Part shown: piece by piece, positions 32,644-45,364 of the stretch
How the letters are laid out: every line of letters starts with the position of its first letter
Numbering within the stretch: position 1 is the stretch's first letter
From: Trichosphaerium sp. ATCC 40318
Lineage: Eukaryota > Discosea > Flabellinia > Trichosidae
DNA length: 64,000 nucleotides
NCBI GenBank assembly: GCA_038496445.1
Contig: JALMLS010000455.1
Span: 1-64,000 of the forward strand
Direction: 5' to 3'
Position numbers and translations under genes: made by a program
The notes under the pieces: generated by a model
The model's database searches: none
Told to the model about the DNA's origin: nothing
The model's input: the letters and a program-made list of their open reading frames with translations, nothing else

Positions 32644-34833
32644 TTACTCTTCTTCGTCCTCCTGTTCTTGAATTTGTTGAACAATCTCTTGCTCCTCGCG
32701 TTCTCGTGCTTTACGTTCCTCATCAGTTTCAGCACTTTCAGGGTCCTTATTTTCAGGGTAACGCATAGCTTTAACTGCCTCATTATGGATACCAATACAA
32801 TAAGCAATGCGCTTGTGGTATTGGAATTGTGGCTCATTTGTAGAGTAGATATCAAGTGTCTCCATGGATTGTACAAACCCACCTTCATGGTCGATCTTAG
32901 CATCGATAATGCCTAATAACTATTGTTAAATAACCAATTCAAAATAAAAAAAAACCGAAATGTTTTCATACCATCACGAATAGCTTTAGCAGTAATAAAT
33001 TCAGCGTCTTCTTTAGAAGCGAGTTTGAGTTTTTCACAAATATCATCAAATGAAATACGAGAGTAGCTCATGTTGATTTTACGTAATCCAGTCTTAATAA
33101 CGTTGTGGTGCAGGCTAAATAGAGTATCAGCAAAAAAAACCTCAAATGAAAAGAGTTGAATTCAAAACAAAAAAAAAATCAGCATTTCCTTGAACAAGAA
33201 AACAAACGTTAAACGTGTTTACTTGTCAAACAATCAATGCAATCAAAAACGGTATTAAATAAAGAGTCAGCCTTTTTTATACGCACCGTTGGATCAATGT
33301 TAAATTTTTATCTTCAGCAAATACTGGTTCATAAGTGGCTACAACCTTTTGAAATGCGCTAAGGTTACCTGTTCTAAAAAAGAAAAATGTCAACAAAAAA
33401 AACTTCGACATGTTGCTTTTCTTCTTTGGACTACGCAAAGAATACCATCGTACCTGACAGCTTGTGTCAATTCAAAGTAAGGCACAAGAGCCTTTTTAAT
33501 GCCTGATTGTCGGAACATGCTTCGCTCTGGAACTTCTCCCATGAGCAATTGTACGATTGCTTGTAACTTTAATGCAGTAGCTCTGAATCCTTTGGCAGTA
33601 TATTGAGGGGCTTTCCTTACAGCCTGTACCAAGCATTGGTGTGCTCTTGTGTACTCCAATTGTACAGCCTTTATTCTGCCTTGATAGTAGTAGTATCGTG
33701 CGAGTTGGTGAGCACCAGCGGTTTCTTCCTTGAACTCAGTTTTTGCCAATAGCTTATCAGCTTGATCAATCAAATTGGCGGATAGATAATTGCGAAGCAA
33801 CAAGTTGAGTATAGCAGCTTGTCCTTTGAAATTATGACGAAGTGTAACAGTTCTTTGTAGAGCCAATAGACGTCTAAAACAATAATAAGTAAATAGATCA
33901 AGACAATCAAAAACAAGTGCCATAAAAAAACGTCACAGTGGTAACGAAACAATAAGCATAAAATACGTGTGAATTGGTGGTTTCGTACCCTCGAATATCG
34001 GATAGACGCCCGTTTAGTTCATAAACGCGTGCGTAATAAAAGAATACTCTTGGGGAGAGAGAATCAAGGTTACGACGGTGTGTATTTGCTGTGTAGAAGT
34101 CGATCAAATCATTTGCTGCTTTAAGAGCTTGGTCCATATCGCGGTGGTCAATCAAATGAACGAGGACGAGCAAGTGGAAATATACTCGAAGCTCAGTTGA
34201 TTCTTTGTACCCGCTCTTATCGACAGTATCTTTAGCGGATTCATCTACGCACAAGTGTGAGAAGGACGCAAATCGAGCAATTGTTTAGCAAATAAACGTC
34301 ATCAAAAAACTGATTTGACAGTGACAGCACCACGAGAAGGTAAAGTCAGCGAGGTAGACAAACCGTTGTATTTTTTTTGCTGTTCTAAGGCAAAAATAAT
34401 AAAAACGCACCAGAAATGTCAGGGATAGTATCAGAGCATCCAGGAAGCAAGTTCAATAAATCAGAAGTGTCGCCAAAGAAATATAAGATACCACCACGCA
34501 AAATGGCGTTGTTAAGTTTTTTGCGTAACCGGGCGAAGGTTGAACGAACCTAGCACTTAATTACGGAGGTTATAGATAGTTTAACGTTACCACGCGATTA
34601 ATCGTTCTTGTATCTACATTTGCCGCAGCTGAATAAATGCGTTTGCTATTGCTAACGAGTTCTAAGAGCAAAACCGGTGAGATAACAGCCGTTTTATAAA
34701 ATATCTAACCTCCAAGCGCCAATTCTTCTGCTGACTTCACCACAGGAGCCACGTCGTCCATTTCTGCGTCTGAGGTCTTGCTGGCATCTTTAGCGACCTC
34801 TGCGTCCTTCATCTCAACGTCCTTTGTTGCCAT
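32644..34833 (-). CDS. PSMD3: 26S proteasome regulatory subunit RPN3 (PSMD3)
   Basis: PCI-domain subunit of the 19S lid. It starts [20 protein letters not shown] and runs to [10 protein letters not shown]. Then come the TPR-like helical repeats [60 protein letters not shown] and [29 protein letters not shown]. The PCI winged-helix end contains [20 protein letters not shown] and [20 protein letters not shown]. The tail [20 protein letters not shown] is acidic and coiled, as in other RPN3 proteins. At least seven exons. With PSMB4 at 9-10 kb, two proteasome genes lie within 25 kb, though not adjacent. Confidence 0.95.
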
Positions 34834-35033
34834 TTTGTTGTTATACAGTGTTTATACTTGGTAAAGAGCGTGTATACAAATTATTACCAAGAGTGCAAAA
34901 AAAAAATTGCTTTATTGAAAATGTGGCTTAAAGTTTTGGGTGGCCATAAGCCACAGAAAAACCTACTTTACTACGTTGGTGTAAAATAAAAATGAACGTG
35001 GCCTTCTAACTAACGTACTACACGTCATCGGAA

Positions 35034-36854
35034 ATGCATCACGTACACGGAGATGACTCTAAAGGGACAAAGCGCTATGCAACGTGAGTCAAACGGTTTG
35101 TTATGCGCCTAATGGTGTTTTAGGACTACACAAGCTGCCATCAATTTAATAAAAGCATATTTGGGTGCCGGCGTACTTGGCATGCCTTTTGCATTTAGTA
35201 AAAGTGGTTTATTGGTGCGTATAATAATTTTCTACAACACCTGCGAATGGATGGGGAAATTCTCACCCCAATAAAGGGTGGTGGGCTCGTGTTGTTTATT
35301 GTTTCGTTCATTGCTACACATTGCATGCTTATTCTAGTACGATTAAAGCATTACTTACTCGCAAAAGGTACATGACACGTAGCCTTGTGTCATTCCAAAA
35401 AAAGTCTGACTTTCGCTACAGGTCATAAAGTAGAAACCTATGGTGACATCGCAGAAATGGCAGCTGGGCAATTTGGTTTGTCTGTAGTAAACTTTTTGAT
35501 TCTATTCACTCAGGCAAGATTGAGATTTTTTAATACCAACAAAAAAAAAGACGTCAACCACTATTACAACGTTTTAATCGGTTTTTTTAGTTTGGTTTCT
35601 GTTGTGTATATGTCGTGTTTATAGGACAAAATATAGCAAGTTTTATTGAAGGATCAGATTGGCGTGTTATATCAGCATTATTTTTGCCACTGTGGATTAT
35701 TTTTGCATGGATGAGAAAGTACGATACGACATTTTTTTTTGAAGTTATCTCTTTTCCTAACACTGAAATAAGTCTATCTGAAGTTGCTCGCGTATCAGGA
35801 GTATCAAATATACTCATGTACTTCGGTATTCTTGTGATTATTGCAGCGTCTTGCGCCAAGATTGCTGATCGTATAGATGATAAAAACGCATCATTTGATT
35901 TTGCTCCAGGCATAATATGGAGGTAAGATTTTATACTGATTAATGTCACTAAACATACAATAGTGGATTCCCTCTCATATTTGGTATTGCTGTCTACCAA
36001 TTTGAAGGCATTGGAGTGGTACATAATTTTCTTTAAATTTCGAAAAAATTATTATTGGCTTATTTTTTTAACGTGTTCCTACTAGGTGATGCCAGTAGAA
36101 GCAACTTATAAACATCCACAACATTTTTCTAGGCTTGTTATGATGTGTTTAGCACTTGCTACTGTCCAGAGTTGTGTTTTTGGTGTTATTAACTACGTGG
36201 GCTATGGTCCTGGTACTGACTCCATCATTACAAAGAATCTTGAGGAATTTGCGCAAAATAGCATAGTATGGGGTTATCTATCTGTTATAACCAAGCTATG
36301 GTACTTATTTCACCTTTTTTTGTTCGTTCTTTTGACACATTTGGGTAGTTTCATAGTGGCTATAGGATTAACATATCCAATTCAAATGTTCGTAGTTACT
36401 GACTTGGTTGAAGATCGATTTGAGTACTTTAAAGTACAGTCAGGTGCTTCACGTGATGATCTCGTAGTACGACAGAATGTATTCAGGTATGACTCTAATA
36501 CAATCCTCTCATTGTTATCACAATAATCAGAAATGATCTGATGTAATTAGAGCGATATTGGCTTCATTGACTGTACTTGTTGCTGTCACTGTACCTAATT
36601 TCGGCGTACTTGCTGGACTTGTGGGTGCTCTTGGAAGCGCTGCCTTGCAATTCATCTGCCCTGCATGGTTTGCTCTTAAACTTTATAATAACACTAGCGT
36701 ACTACCAGCTTTTTCTTATTGTTCAACAACAAACGTTTGACATATCTTTTAGATTGGTTACCGCGCACTATTGGTTTTGTACATATTATTTGGTGCCTGT
36801 GGCGCGGTTTTTAGTACGTTTCATATAATGTATGACATTTTCTACGGAGAATGA
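35034..36854 (+). CDS. Amino acid transporter, AAAP/SLC36-like family
   Basis: Multi-pass membrane permease. After a short cytosolic N terminus (MHHVHGDDSKGTKRYA), TM1 carries the family signature TQAAINLIKAYLGAGVLGMP with FAFSKSGLL. Further segments: GGLVLFIVSFIATHCMLILV, GDIAEMAAGQFGLSVVNFLI, WRVISALFLPLWIIFAWMRK, NILMYFGILVIIAASCAKIA, GFPLIFGIAVYQFEGIGVVM (the conserved FEGIG of this family), MMCLALATVQSCVFGVINYV, VAIGLTYPIQMFVV and a last helix pair ending IMYDIFYGE. About 11 TM segments in nine or so exons. The start is fixed by the splice AC/GTGAGT giving YATTTQAA. Substrate cannot be told. The next gene downstream is the DEX1-like protein. Confidence 0.88.
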
Positions 36855-37023
36855 GTATTGGTGTACAAATAAACAAAAAATCAAAAGCACAACGCGACTG
36901 TTTCAATTTGGTGACGTTTAACGCCATAAAACTAGTTTGGCGTTAACCACTTGTAATTGGTCAAATGTATTTCAACGTGACATTTGTCGACGTTGCTATC
37001 AGAGTTGCAGTGGTATGTGCATT

Positions 37024-40000
37024 ATGCGTGTTTGGTTAACTATATTGATCATTTGTGGCTTACATACCACATATGCTCTACCAGCGCGTAGCGTGCCTCA
37101 TACAACCAATACCCCATCTGTCAGGTCATTTTAGTCTTAATACATCAATTAGTCGCTAAACGTATTTCAGTAGGCATACAAACGCTAGTTTAAGTCATAT
37201 AGGTACGTTGGCATTCTATTTCCATTGAATGGGCGGTTATGAACACCAACGTTAGGAAAATGCCACAATCATGACATAAGAGTTATGTGGGAGGCCCACA
37301 GCGAGTCTTTCATAATGTCTTCACCACGTATTGTTGATTTGTACAGGCACGTATCGGAAACTACAAACAGTACGCTTATAGCGAAAGGGATGGTAAAAAA
37401 GAAGTACTGGCATGTAGTAGGCACTATGTTGAAGCATTTGAAGGTGTATCAGGTGCTCACACACGTGGTGCGTTCATAATACAATCGTCACCTATTTACA
37501 CTTTAAGGTTGGCCTTTTGGCTTCCCTGAGTCGACCTTTATGGCAGATGCTCTGATGTGAGTGCGCACTGCAATGAAATTTCTATATCAATTTAATTTGA
37601 GTGTTGCATTACTTGTGGCTTATACATGCAGGTATGATATCGATGGTGACAATGTAGACGATATTTTGGTATCAACAGACAAAGGGGAGCTTGTGTGGTT
37701 GAGGTTTGATATAAATAGAAAAGCTTTAAATTGACAGTTTTTATTTTGATAGAGAAGACGGTATACCTCTTTTTTCAAACACTCTAAAGGTACCCAAATT
37801 ACGAGCCAGGGTTGATTGGTATGGTGGTGTTGATCCTGTGGTACGAACATAATATATGTGGTACACTAATATTGCGTGAGCCGGGACAACAAAAGGATAA
37901 CAGAAAAGACAATTCTCAAAAGCCAAATGAAGCAAGCAACTCAGGTGCTACTGCAACAAATTTAAGCGGTGGTGGACGTCACGTGCGAAAATTGTTGGCC
38001 GTTTCAACGAGTGATGAAGCTAAAGAAAAGGAAAGCTTGGAGAACATAAGAGGATGGCTTCCACAAGAAGCAATCGAAAGTCTTTCTGTAAGCTTTTTTT
38101 TTCTTTCTTTTTTGTTTGCTTACCAGATACTCTAGTTGTTTTTAAAACACATCCCAATAACTTCTCGAGGCGAAAAACACTTGCTTTATTCGTTTTCCTT
38201 CCAAGAGCACATTCGCTCTACACCACATTACGACGATAACCGCAATGGATTTATTTGGATAGGTCAATTCCATTTTTTTAAAGTTTGAAGCATCATTTGA
38301 ACTCTTAACATTTTTCTTTAGATCCCCATATAATCACCACACCTGTAATTGCTGATATTGATAATGATAGAATAGATGAACTTATAATATCGGTCAGCTA
38401 CTTCTTTGATGAGTAAGTATTGGTGCAAACACGTGATGCTTATTACCTCTTAAAGCTCTGCTTATGAACAAACTGAAAAGTATCCAACTGACATTAAGTT
38501 TGTACGTAACCTCTTAACGTATTAGTTGGATGATTCTAAATTCTTCTAAAAGGAGAATTATATTGGAGATGGTATATACGTTATCGACTTGAAAACTGGA
38601 CAAAAAAAATGGGCGACCCGTATCCTTTCATAGCAATTTGTTATTTTTTTGCAAACTAAACTTTATGCTTCCTTAATAACAAAGAACTTGATCTAACGAC
38701 ATCAAGCACGACACTATCTTAGCAAATGTTAAAGCTTACACTTGTATAGAGGCTGGCCACAGGGGTATAAGTTACTCCACACCAACAGTTGTGAGTTTTG
38801 TGTTGTTCAAAGAATTATTGTTTTGTGACATTTAATGTGTTAGGTTGACTTGGATGGCGATGGTTTTATGGAAATATTAGCAACATCAGCTGCTGGTTTC
38901 ATTCATGTACTTGACCATACTGGAAAAGCAAAGACATCAATAAAGGATATGTCAATGGACGCTCTCTATTCATCTGCTGCTGTAGCTGATGTTACAGGCG
39001 ATGGATCCCTTGATATAGTAGCTATAGACGGTAAGCAAATACTTGATAAGGGTTATAGTGCAATATTTTGCTTACTGCCTTGAAAGAAAGCGGAAACGTC
39101 GTTTGTTGGAATAATAAAGGATATGAAGAATGGGAACACCGTATTTCTGGGGTTGCCAATAAGTACGTGAAGTAAAAATGGAACTATTCACTCATATCAT
39201 TATCAGCAATCCTATTTTCGGAGACGTAAACAATGATGGTGTACTAGATGTTGTTTTTGCTACTGATAAAGGACACTTATGGGCATTGTAAGTTTGTTTT
39301 ATCTCAACTGCTTTTTCACGTGACCATTTGTTACTCATACCTTTGTAGACATGGTGATACTGGAAAACCTTTACCTTATTTTCCATTGCAACTAAAAGGA
39401 GAGGTTATTGGTATGATGCGTTAGACATCTAACCGAGCCTCGAAGTGTCAGGCTAATGTACTTTTTTTAGAGCAACCAATTTTGATAAACTTTGGTAATT
39501 CCTCTGTCCCTTTAATGTCAATTATTGCAGCCACAACGGCTGGTAAATTATACATTACAGATGCAACGTTACCATGTACACAGGAAATAGGTAAGATCTG
39601 TAATTGAAGTCCATTTTTCTCTTTTGACAAAATTACAAACACAAATTTCTTTTAGATATTGGAGAGCCAATTTACAGTACAGTGCTGGTAGATGACGTCA
39701 CTGGTAATGGGAAGTTAGATTTAATAATTAGCACTATGCATGGTAAAGTATTTGCTATGGGTACACAGATACCATTTGATGCATTGAACACGTGGTGAGA
39801 CTACAGAAAAAAATGAATCGTCCTTTGTACTGATCCTTTGTTTCACTTTTAGGTCATCCAGATGGCAAGGTGTTAACGGTTTTACATCAAAACAGTATGG
39901 CGGTATTCGTATATCTGATCACACAAGATCAATAACAGATTTGGGTGGACAATATACTGATATAGGCTTTGAGATAACAGACAAGAGAAAGAAAGTTGAA

Positions 40001-40406
40001 CCAAGATATTTTGTGCAGGTAAAAATTTTGACAGAAAAAACAAGTACATGACGACTTTCACTTTTAAACTTTGTCTAGGTTTTCCATGGGTCTTCACAGA
40101 TCGCCTCAGATGTTTATTATAAGACTGGCCATTATGTCATACGAGTTCCATCACCAAAGCATATTGTATCAGCTACACTGAATGTTCGTCTCACAAACGA
40201 AAAGGGACAGCGGTTTGAGGATTCTTATAGTGTAAAGTTTAACAACCATTTTTATCGAACAATAAAGGTACGCTCTCTGGTGAATCGTTCCAAATATATC
40301 TAACTAACTTTTCTTTCTTATCAAGTGGATCCTTGCTGGGCCTTTCATCGCTACTGCTGTGGCTATATTCTTTGTAAAAGAACTGGTTGACTTGTTACCA
40401 ACATAA
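37024..40406 (+). CDS. DEX1-like FG-GAP/beta-propeller type I membrane protein
   Basis: Resembles plant DEFECTIVE IN EXINE FORMATION 1, an integrin-alpha-like calcium-binding repeat protein of the secretory route. A signal peptide MRVWLTILIICGLHTTYA is followed by at least six FG-GAP/Ca-binding loops: DIDGDNVDDILVSTDKGELV, DIDNDRIDELIISVSYFF, DLDGDGFMEILATSAAGFIH, DVTGDGSLDIVAID, DVNNDGVLDVVFATDKGHLW and DVTGNGKLDLIISTMHG. The C-terminal beta domain contains GGQYTDIGFEITDKRKK and FVQVFHGSSQIASDVYYKTG, then a TM segment WILAGPFIATAVAIFFVKEL and a short tail ending LLPT. More than 12 short introns. A low-complexity Asn/Ser/Gly insert lies near 37900-37990. An ATG nine bases upstream (37015) is an alternative start. 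Confidence 0.85.
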
Positions 40407-41516
40407 AAAAAAAGCTTGTAAATAAACCTTGTCAAACAAGATGTGAAAAGTGTCGTTTCAGGTCCCACCTAACTCCGACAGCGAGTGTTGATACACTTTT
40501 GGCGTAGCGTTCTATAATATGCGATAAAAGAGATATAGGGATAAGATACAAAAGTGAGATAAGAAGGGAGATTGTGTTTACTGAAAAAAAATGTACAACA
40601 TAAAAAAAACAAATAATACATAGCTTGATAGAAGTTGGCTAAATGAAAACATGTACTTTCTGGTGTTAGGGAACTGATCGCTTGTTACTATGCATAGAGG
40701 CTGCACAGTACGCCTAAACAACCTTATTTTGGCAATTGTTTGCATTTAGACGTAAAAGAACCAAATCGTCTAGCGTTCATTTTCCGGAGATGAGCATAAT
40801 ATCTAACCGAACTAAAGAGTAAACAATTGTACTCAGTCTTTGCTTTGATGACCGCGCATGACGTGGTTTTTACAGTTTTCTGTAATTGGTAAAACACACC
40901 GAACTACGATTTCCAGCTCTTGGTGCGGCAGTGGATTGTTTTCTTCTCTTTGTAATGGCTAAGAACGAGAATGCAAAAAGGTTCTACTGGCGTGCTATCG
41001 TAGCACAAGCAAGCTCCAGAAACAGGTATACCGATACGGGACTTCGCAAAGCCGAAAATGTGTCGAAGGTTAATCGTATAATTATTACGAAACGCAATAC
41101 AACAAGTAAGAGGTAACAAAACTTGCATCGCGTCTTGTTTATTAGTTTCTCCGTTTTACGTACTAAAATACGACTGTTATAATTGAGAAGTGTCAAAAGG
41201 GTGATGAAACGAGTAGCAACAATATACAACTACATACGCTCTTTCTCTACGCTAAAACCTGAATCTTGTGAAATGAATAAGGCAGTTGCAATTAAAACGC
41301 TGTAACGCTTTAGATAACACCCCACCGCGAGTAGAAAAGTAGAACCAAGAGAAAAGAATCGAGTTCTTTACGTCGTAATTTTGTTTTTAAAAACGACTTC
41401 GCGAGGCCTTTTATGGATGGAGGAGCCAAATGGACTTGGTTTGATCGAATATGTGCATTATTGTTTACAGTGAGTGGTTTTTGGAGTTTTTCGCGTTGTT
41501 GAAGCGAAGAAGTTCG
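40407..41516. other. Intergenic region with a possible isolated first exon
   Basis: No recognisable gene. A plus-strand exon-like segment at 41413-41469 reads MDGGAKWTWFDRICALLFT and ends at a GTGAGT donor, but I found no continuation consistent with the minus-strand RGS gene that follows. A 53-codon frame near 40955 (MAKNENAKRFYWRAIVAQ) has no recognisable domain. Confidence 0.35.
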
Positions 41517-42130
41517 TCAGTGTTCCTTTGTGCGTAGCAGAAGTGTGTCTTGCTCGCAGAAGCGTAAATACTTTGTGCGTAGCATTGTTTCTATATCTAC
41601 CTTCGCTGCATAAAACAATTCGGAAGTGACAGAGTTGTCATAAAGGTGGAACACTATCTCGCGTTTGTGGTCTGGTCTAACGTTGAGAATCTCTATTTTA
41701 CTCCCCGTGCCGAGAAAATCATCTGCTATACTTCGTGCCTCTTCGCTCATTTGTGTTTCGTTAGCGAATTGCGTGTGTTGGAACTTGTGAACCCGCATAT
41801 AAAAGAGTAGGTTCTCCTCAGCGAATTCTTTAAGCAAATACGATAAAAAGCACTGATATAGCTTGTCGTCCTCTGTTAGGTGCTCAAAACGCCCAAGTCG
41901 TTGAACTGAAGAAGAATCCCCTCTAAATTACATGAGTATAATTAAAAATACTGCCGATAAGTCGGTTGGCGACTTTGGGGGCATTTTGTGTTAAATAAAA
42001 TGCGCTGTATTAAAAAACCCCAACGCTGGAATAAATGTGTCCGGGCTTCCTTCCGCACGACGTACGACTGACTGGCATTCCAGGATGCTTGATAGTTTAA
42101 CTGGTTATCGCTACTAGTGCAACAACCCAT
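41517..42130 (-). CDS. Regulator of G-protein signalling (RGS) protein
   Basis: GTPase-activating protein for G-alpha. Exon 1 starts MGCCTSSDNQLNYQASWNAS; Gly2 and Cys3-Cys4 form a myristoylation plus palmitoylation signal, so it should sit on membranes. A GTACGT intron with TAG acceptor joins it in frame to GDSSSVQRLGRFEHL, and the RGS box follows: YLLKEFAEENLLFYMRVHKF (the alpha4 core FxxENLxFY), ARSIADDFLGTGSKIEILNV and YAAKVDIETMLRTKYLRFCE, ending LLLRTKEH. The protein is small (about 155 residues), essentially a lipid anchor plus an RGS box. The likely client is the G-alpha encoded at 18.3-19.8 kb, by family knowledge only. The short box and exact boundaries are by eye. Confidence 0.85.
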
Positions 42131-42513
42131 AAATAACGCGATAAAAGCGTTATTGTTAACTTGAGTGCAAATTTTGGGTAGGTCGCCTTGTGTAGGCGGT
42201 TTTTGTGGTTAATCGTAAAATGTGAGACTTTATACGGGGGAGAAAACTCCGTTCTTTTCAATACAATTCAACAGTAAACCAATCACAATACACGTTACTA
42301 CGTGTAACGCTTTCTGTAGGCACATTTTTGTGTTACTTTTTTTTTATTACAAGTATACAATGCTCCTGACGTCTATATGGTGCAAAAATATCGATACAAA
42401 GGTTGTATTTTCTTGTGCGCGATCGATAGCGCTTTAAATTGAATTAGACCGTACGAAGCCTCGTTGGTGTCTATCAAGTATTGACTCTATATTGTTCTTC
42501 TTGTATTTGACAG

Positions 42514-42598
42514 GTTTTTTATCTTCATTGTGGACTACCAACGCGAGTATATTGGCTGTCCAGAGTGGGAAATGTTGCTCAACGCAACTGCCAGCTAA
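42514..42598 (+). CDS. Possible last exon of an unidentified plus-strand gene
   Basis: After the acceptor TTGACAG an 85-nt segment reads FFIFIVDYQREYIGCPEWEM then LLNATAS and stop. The composition is coding-like and the acceptor has a pyrimidine-rich lead. No upstream exon with matching phase was identified, so this may be chance. Confidence 0.25.
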
Positions 42599-42888
42599 AG
42601 AAAAAAAAAAAGGTGAGTATTCAGCTCACTACATTCCAATCTTGATTTACAAGCGTACATAACCAACTTCTAACGCGAAAAGATGCGTTTGGAGCTTTGA
42701 GGCTCTTTCCTCGTGTTTGAGAGACTACACCAGAAAATTTTGATAAATTACCACAGTGCATCCAAAATACAGTAACATTATCCCCTGCCTACTTGTATAT
42801 GAGTATTTGCGCGTTACAGGTTGCTTAATAACCTTAAAGTGAGGAAAAATGCCATGAACCATTTTGCGCTTGGTGGTTTTCTTCGCTT

Positions 42889-43071
42889 TTACTGCGCCAG
42901 CCATTGGCGATTTAGCGAGTGCGTGCATTTTTTCGACAAATACGCTTCGTTAGTTAGTATACGTGTAAATGGGAGCGTGGCAAGGGCAACTTACCTCCAA
43001 TTAGCTCAAAAATGTCTGGTGGCTTTAATTTACTGAGGATGGTACAAACAGTATTCTTGTAGGATCCCCGC
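42889..43071 (-). CDS. Two exons of an unidentified small minus-strand gene
   Basis: Exon 42995-43071 reads SYKNTVCTILSKLKPPDIFE then LIG; a 50-nt intron (GTAAGT donor, TACTAAC branch-point box, AAG acceptor) splices in frame to 42889-42944, reading AYLSKKCTHSLNRQWLAQ and stop. The TACTAAC box and frame support real splicing. The start exon was not found in the 95 bp before the divergent HNH-type gene. Not recognised. Confidence 0.35.
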
Positions 43072-43166
43072 CTATAAAATACACGCTATTATGAGTTTAA
43101 TGACGTTGTTTATTGTTGTTGACTTCAGTGTTTCTTCAGTTAAGAACCATTTAACAGCTAGTTAAA

Positions 43167-45364
43167 ATGCTGGAACTGATACCGTTTGGGGACTTTACGC
43201 TTGTTTGTGTAAACATAGGATACAGAGGGAAATGGTTTTTGCTTTGTCAAGTGTTGAACATTGCAGGAGTCAATGTACCAGATGTAGACGCGATTGCCAA
43301 ACGTAAGAAACATTTCGTGTAAATTGTTGATCATTTCGAGTTTTTACAACTGCCACAATGTAACCTTACGCGTTAATAGACCTCCAACAGAACGAATACC
43401 GTATCTCAAAGTTAAAAAATCCCGTTGAACTTTCACAGCTCGTAAAACTTGGTTTAATACAACAAAACGCTGCGTTTGCATATATTATAAGCATGGCAAG
43501 CCTTGGTGCATTTTTGCGTAGCCAAGGATCTGTTGAAGGCAGACTAACCCGGTTATACGATAAACTTGGAGAAATGCAGGTATGCAAAGAGGTGTAGGAG
43601 TACAAAAGCTTAACAGAAAGTTTGACTTGTGATATTTCGTGTTTTTAAAGAATATTGCAAATCACGTTTTTTGTTGTTGGCTAAACCATTTTTACAGAAT
43701 AAAAGAACCAACAATAGAAAACGTCGTAATGACGGGTTAACATCAGCACAGAAGAAAAGGGTTGCACATGGCCAAGGTTGGCGTTGTGCACGATGTAAAA
43801 ATATGTTACCATCACAGCACGTGTTTTTGCAAAATTTTCTTAGTTGTTTTTGAAAATTCAAACTTAAAATGTAGGTACCGTGTTAGCCCTCTCCTTACGT
43901 GGACAGACGAACAACAGAAAAAAGGCAACATACTGGATCAATATCAGGCATTCTGTCCATCATGTCATGCACATAAAATGGATGATGATATCATTGAAGA
44001 ACGCGAATGTCAAAATGTAGATGTTTCGAAGTGGCGTCCTTCTGGTGAACCAACCACAGTACTACAGAAAAAAAGAACCCAACCAGATGAACCCAATGCA
44101 TACTGGAGACCTCCCAAGAAGCGTAGAAGGGTAGCTAAGGACACAGAAGAAAGTGTGAGTGATAGTCTTGGCATTGGCGGTATTGATGATTTTTCGCGTA
44201 CTGCGACTCCTTCAGTATCTCAAAGTCGTTCACAGTCAGGCACCACTAGTAAAGAACAAAAAGAAGGTTCTTCAAAGTCGTTACTATCCCCTATGGATAG
44301 TAACAGCGGTGTATCTTTGTTTTCAGATCAAGACGATATTTTAATTGCGTGTACGTCTCGCTTGCTTTAAACCAACATCTGATGAATAGTAGCGCCTAAA
44401 CCAGTTGCAATGTCTTCTATAGATGCCGTTGATAATACTATGGCAACTCGTAGTAGGAGTGACTCTCAGAGCTTGAATTTTAAACAGCTGACACGTACTG
44501 GTAAGAATTATTGAACTTAGATCTCTTTTTGTATTAAATATTCGGTAGACACATCAAGCGCTCCAACGGCTTCACTTAGTATAGAACCAAGTGCTATGGA
44601 TATATCACAAGATAGTGCGCGAGATATTTGGGGAGGAGAAGGAGAAGACTCTGATAGTGAATCTATATCAGAGTTGTTCATAGATCCCCAGTATCAACAC
44701 TCAATGCAACTTATGGACACTTCACTTGATATTTCAGCTTCTTTAACTATTGAACCATCACCTCCACCCACTGTAACATATGACAATAACCCACTACCCA
44801 CAATAGCATCAACATTAGTAGAGGCCATCGAGTCTTCACCAACAAAGCCTTCAGTTTCGACACCAGAAGACACTCCATCAAGTGATATTTTGGCTTCAGT
44901 CTCGACACCTGAAGACACTCCTTCGAGTGATAGTGTGGCGAGTTCAATAGATAACACAGCATCTAACATGGTAAAACCCTCGGACTTTACAATGGCAAAC
45001 AGTAAAGCGAGTAATAAATTCTTCAAAGCTAATCCTGCAACAACTCCTAAAGTTGTAAAATCAAGACAACAATTGATACTTAACATGAGGTACATTGCTT
45101 CTCTTCTATTTTTTTGTTCTCCACCTCGAGGTGTTTACATTTCATGTCCACTAACGCTTTGTTCCAAGCAAGTACAAGCGCATATCCAGGATTCCAGGAG
45201 TTCGTATGCAAGTTGAAGATAAAGAAGCTAAATTGGAAGAAAAAGCTATCGAATCAATAAAATCTTATCCAAAGCGTAAGGTACCTTCAGTGGTCAAAGA
45301 TCTTGGTGGCACAAAAAGAAGTATGTCTGCTCAATTTGATATGATTAGCAGTTCTTCCTTGTAA
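43167..45364 (+). CDS. HNH/treble-clef-type protein with long Ser/Pro/Thr-rich tail
   Basis: The N-terminal exons (MLELIPFGDFTLVCVNIGYR, then LVKLGLIQQNAAFAYIISMA and YDKLGEMQ) form a helical domain I do not recognise. Next comes a basic stretch NKRTNNRKRRNDGLTSAQKK, then RVAHGQGWRCARCKNMLPS (CxxC) and YQAFCPSCHAHKMDDD (CxxCH), spaced by about 35 residues, as in an HNH zinc finger. The rest is low complexity: YWRPPKKRRRV (a nuclear-signal-like block), Ser-rich text and a 13-residue tandem repeat SVSTPEDTPSSD present twice (44850-44935). It ends SAQFDMISSSSL. DNA binding or cleavage is inferred from the finger; catalytic residues are not fully clear. It converges on the DWY-repeat nuclease-like gene A. 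Confidence 0.6.

Noticed and set aside
32404-32916. 170-codon plus-strand ORF
   Set aside because: It runs antisense through the last exon of RPN3, whose protein similarity is clear; the plus-strand translation is hydrophobic and featureless.
42222-42437. 71-codon plus-strand ORF beginning GTG
   Set aside because: It lacks an ATG start, and the ATG just upstream is followed at once by a stop; the composition is noncoding-like.
44694-45095. 133-codon minus-strand ORF
   Set aside because: Antisense shadow of the Ser/Pro-rich tail of the HNH-type gene.
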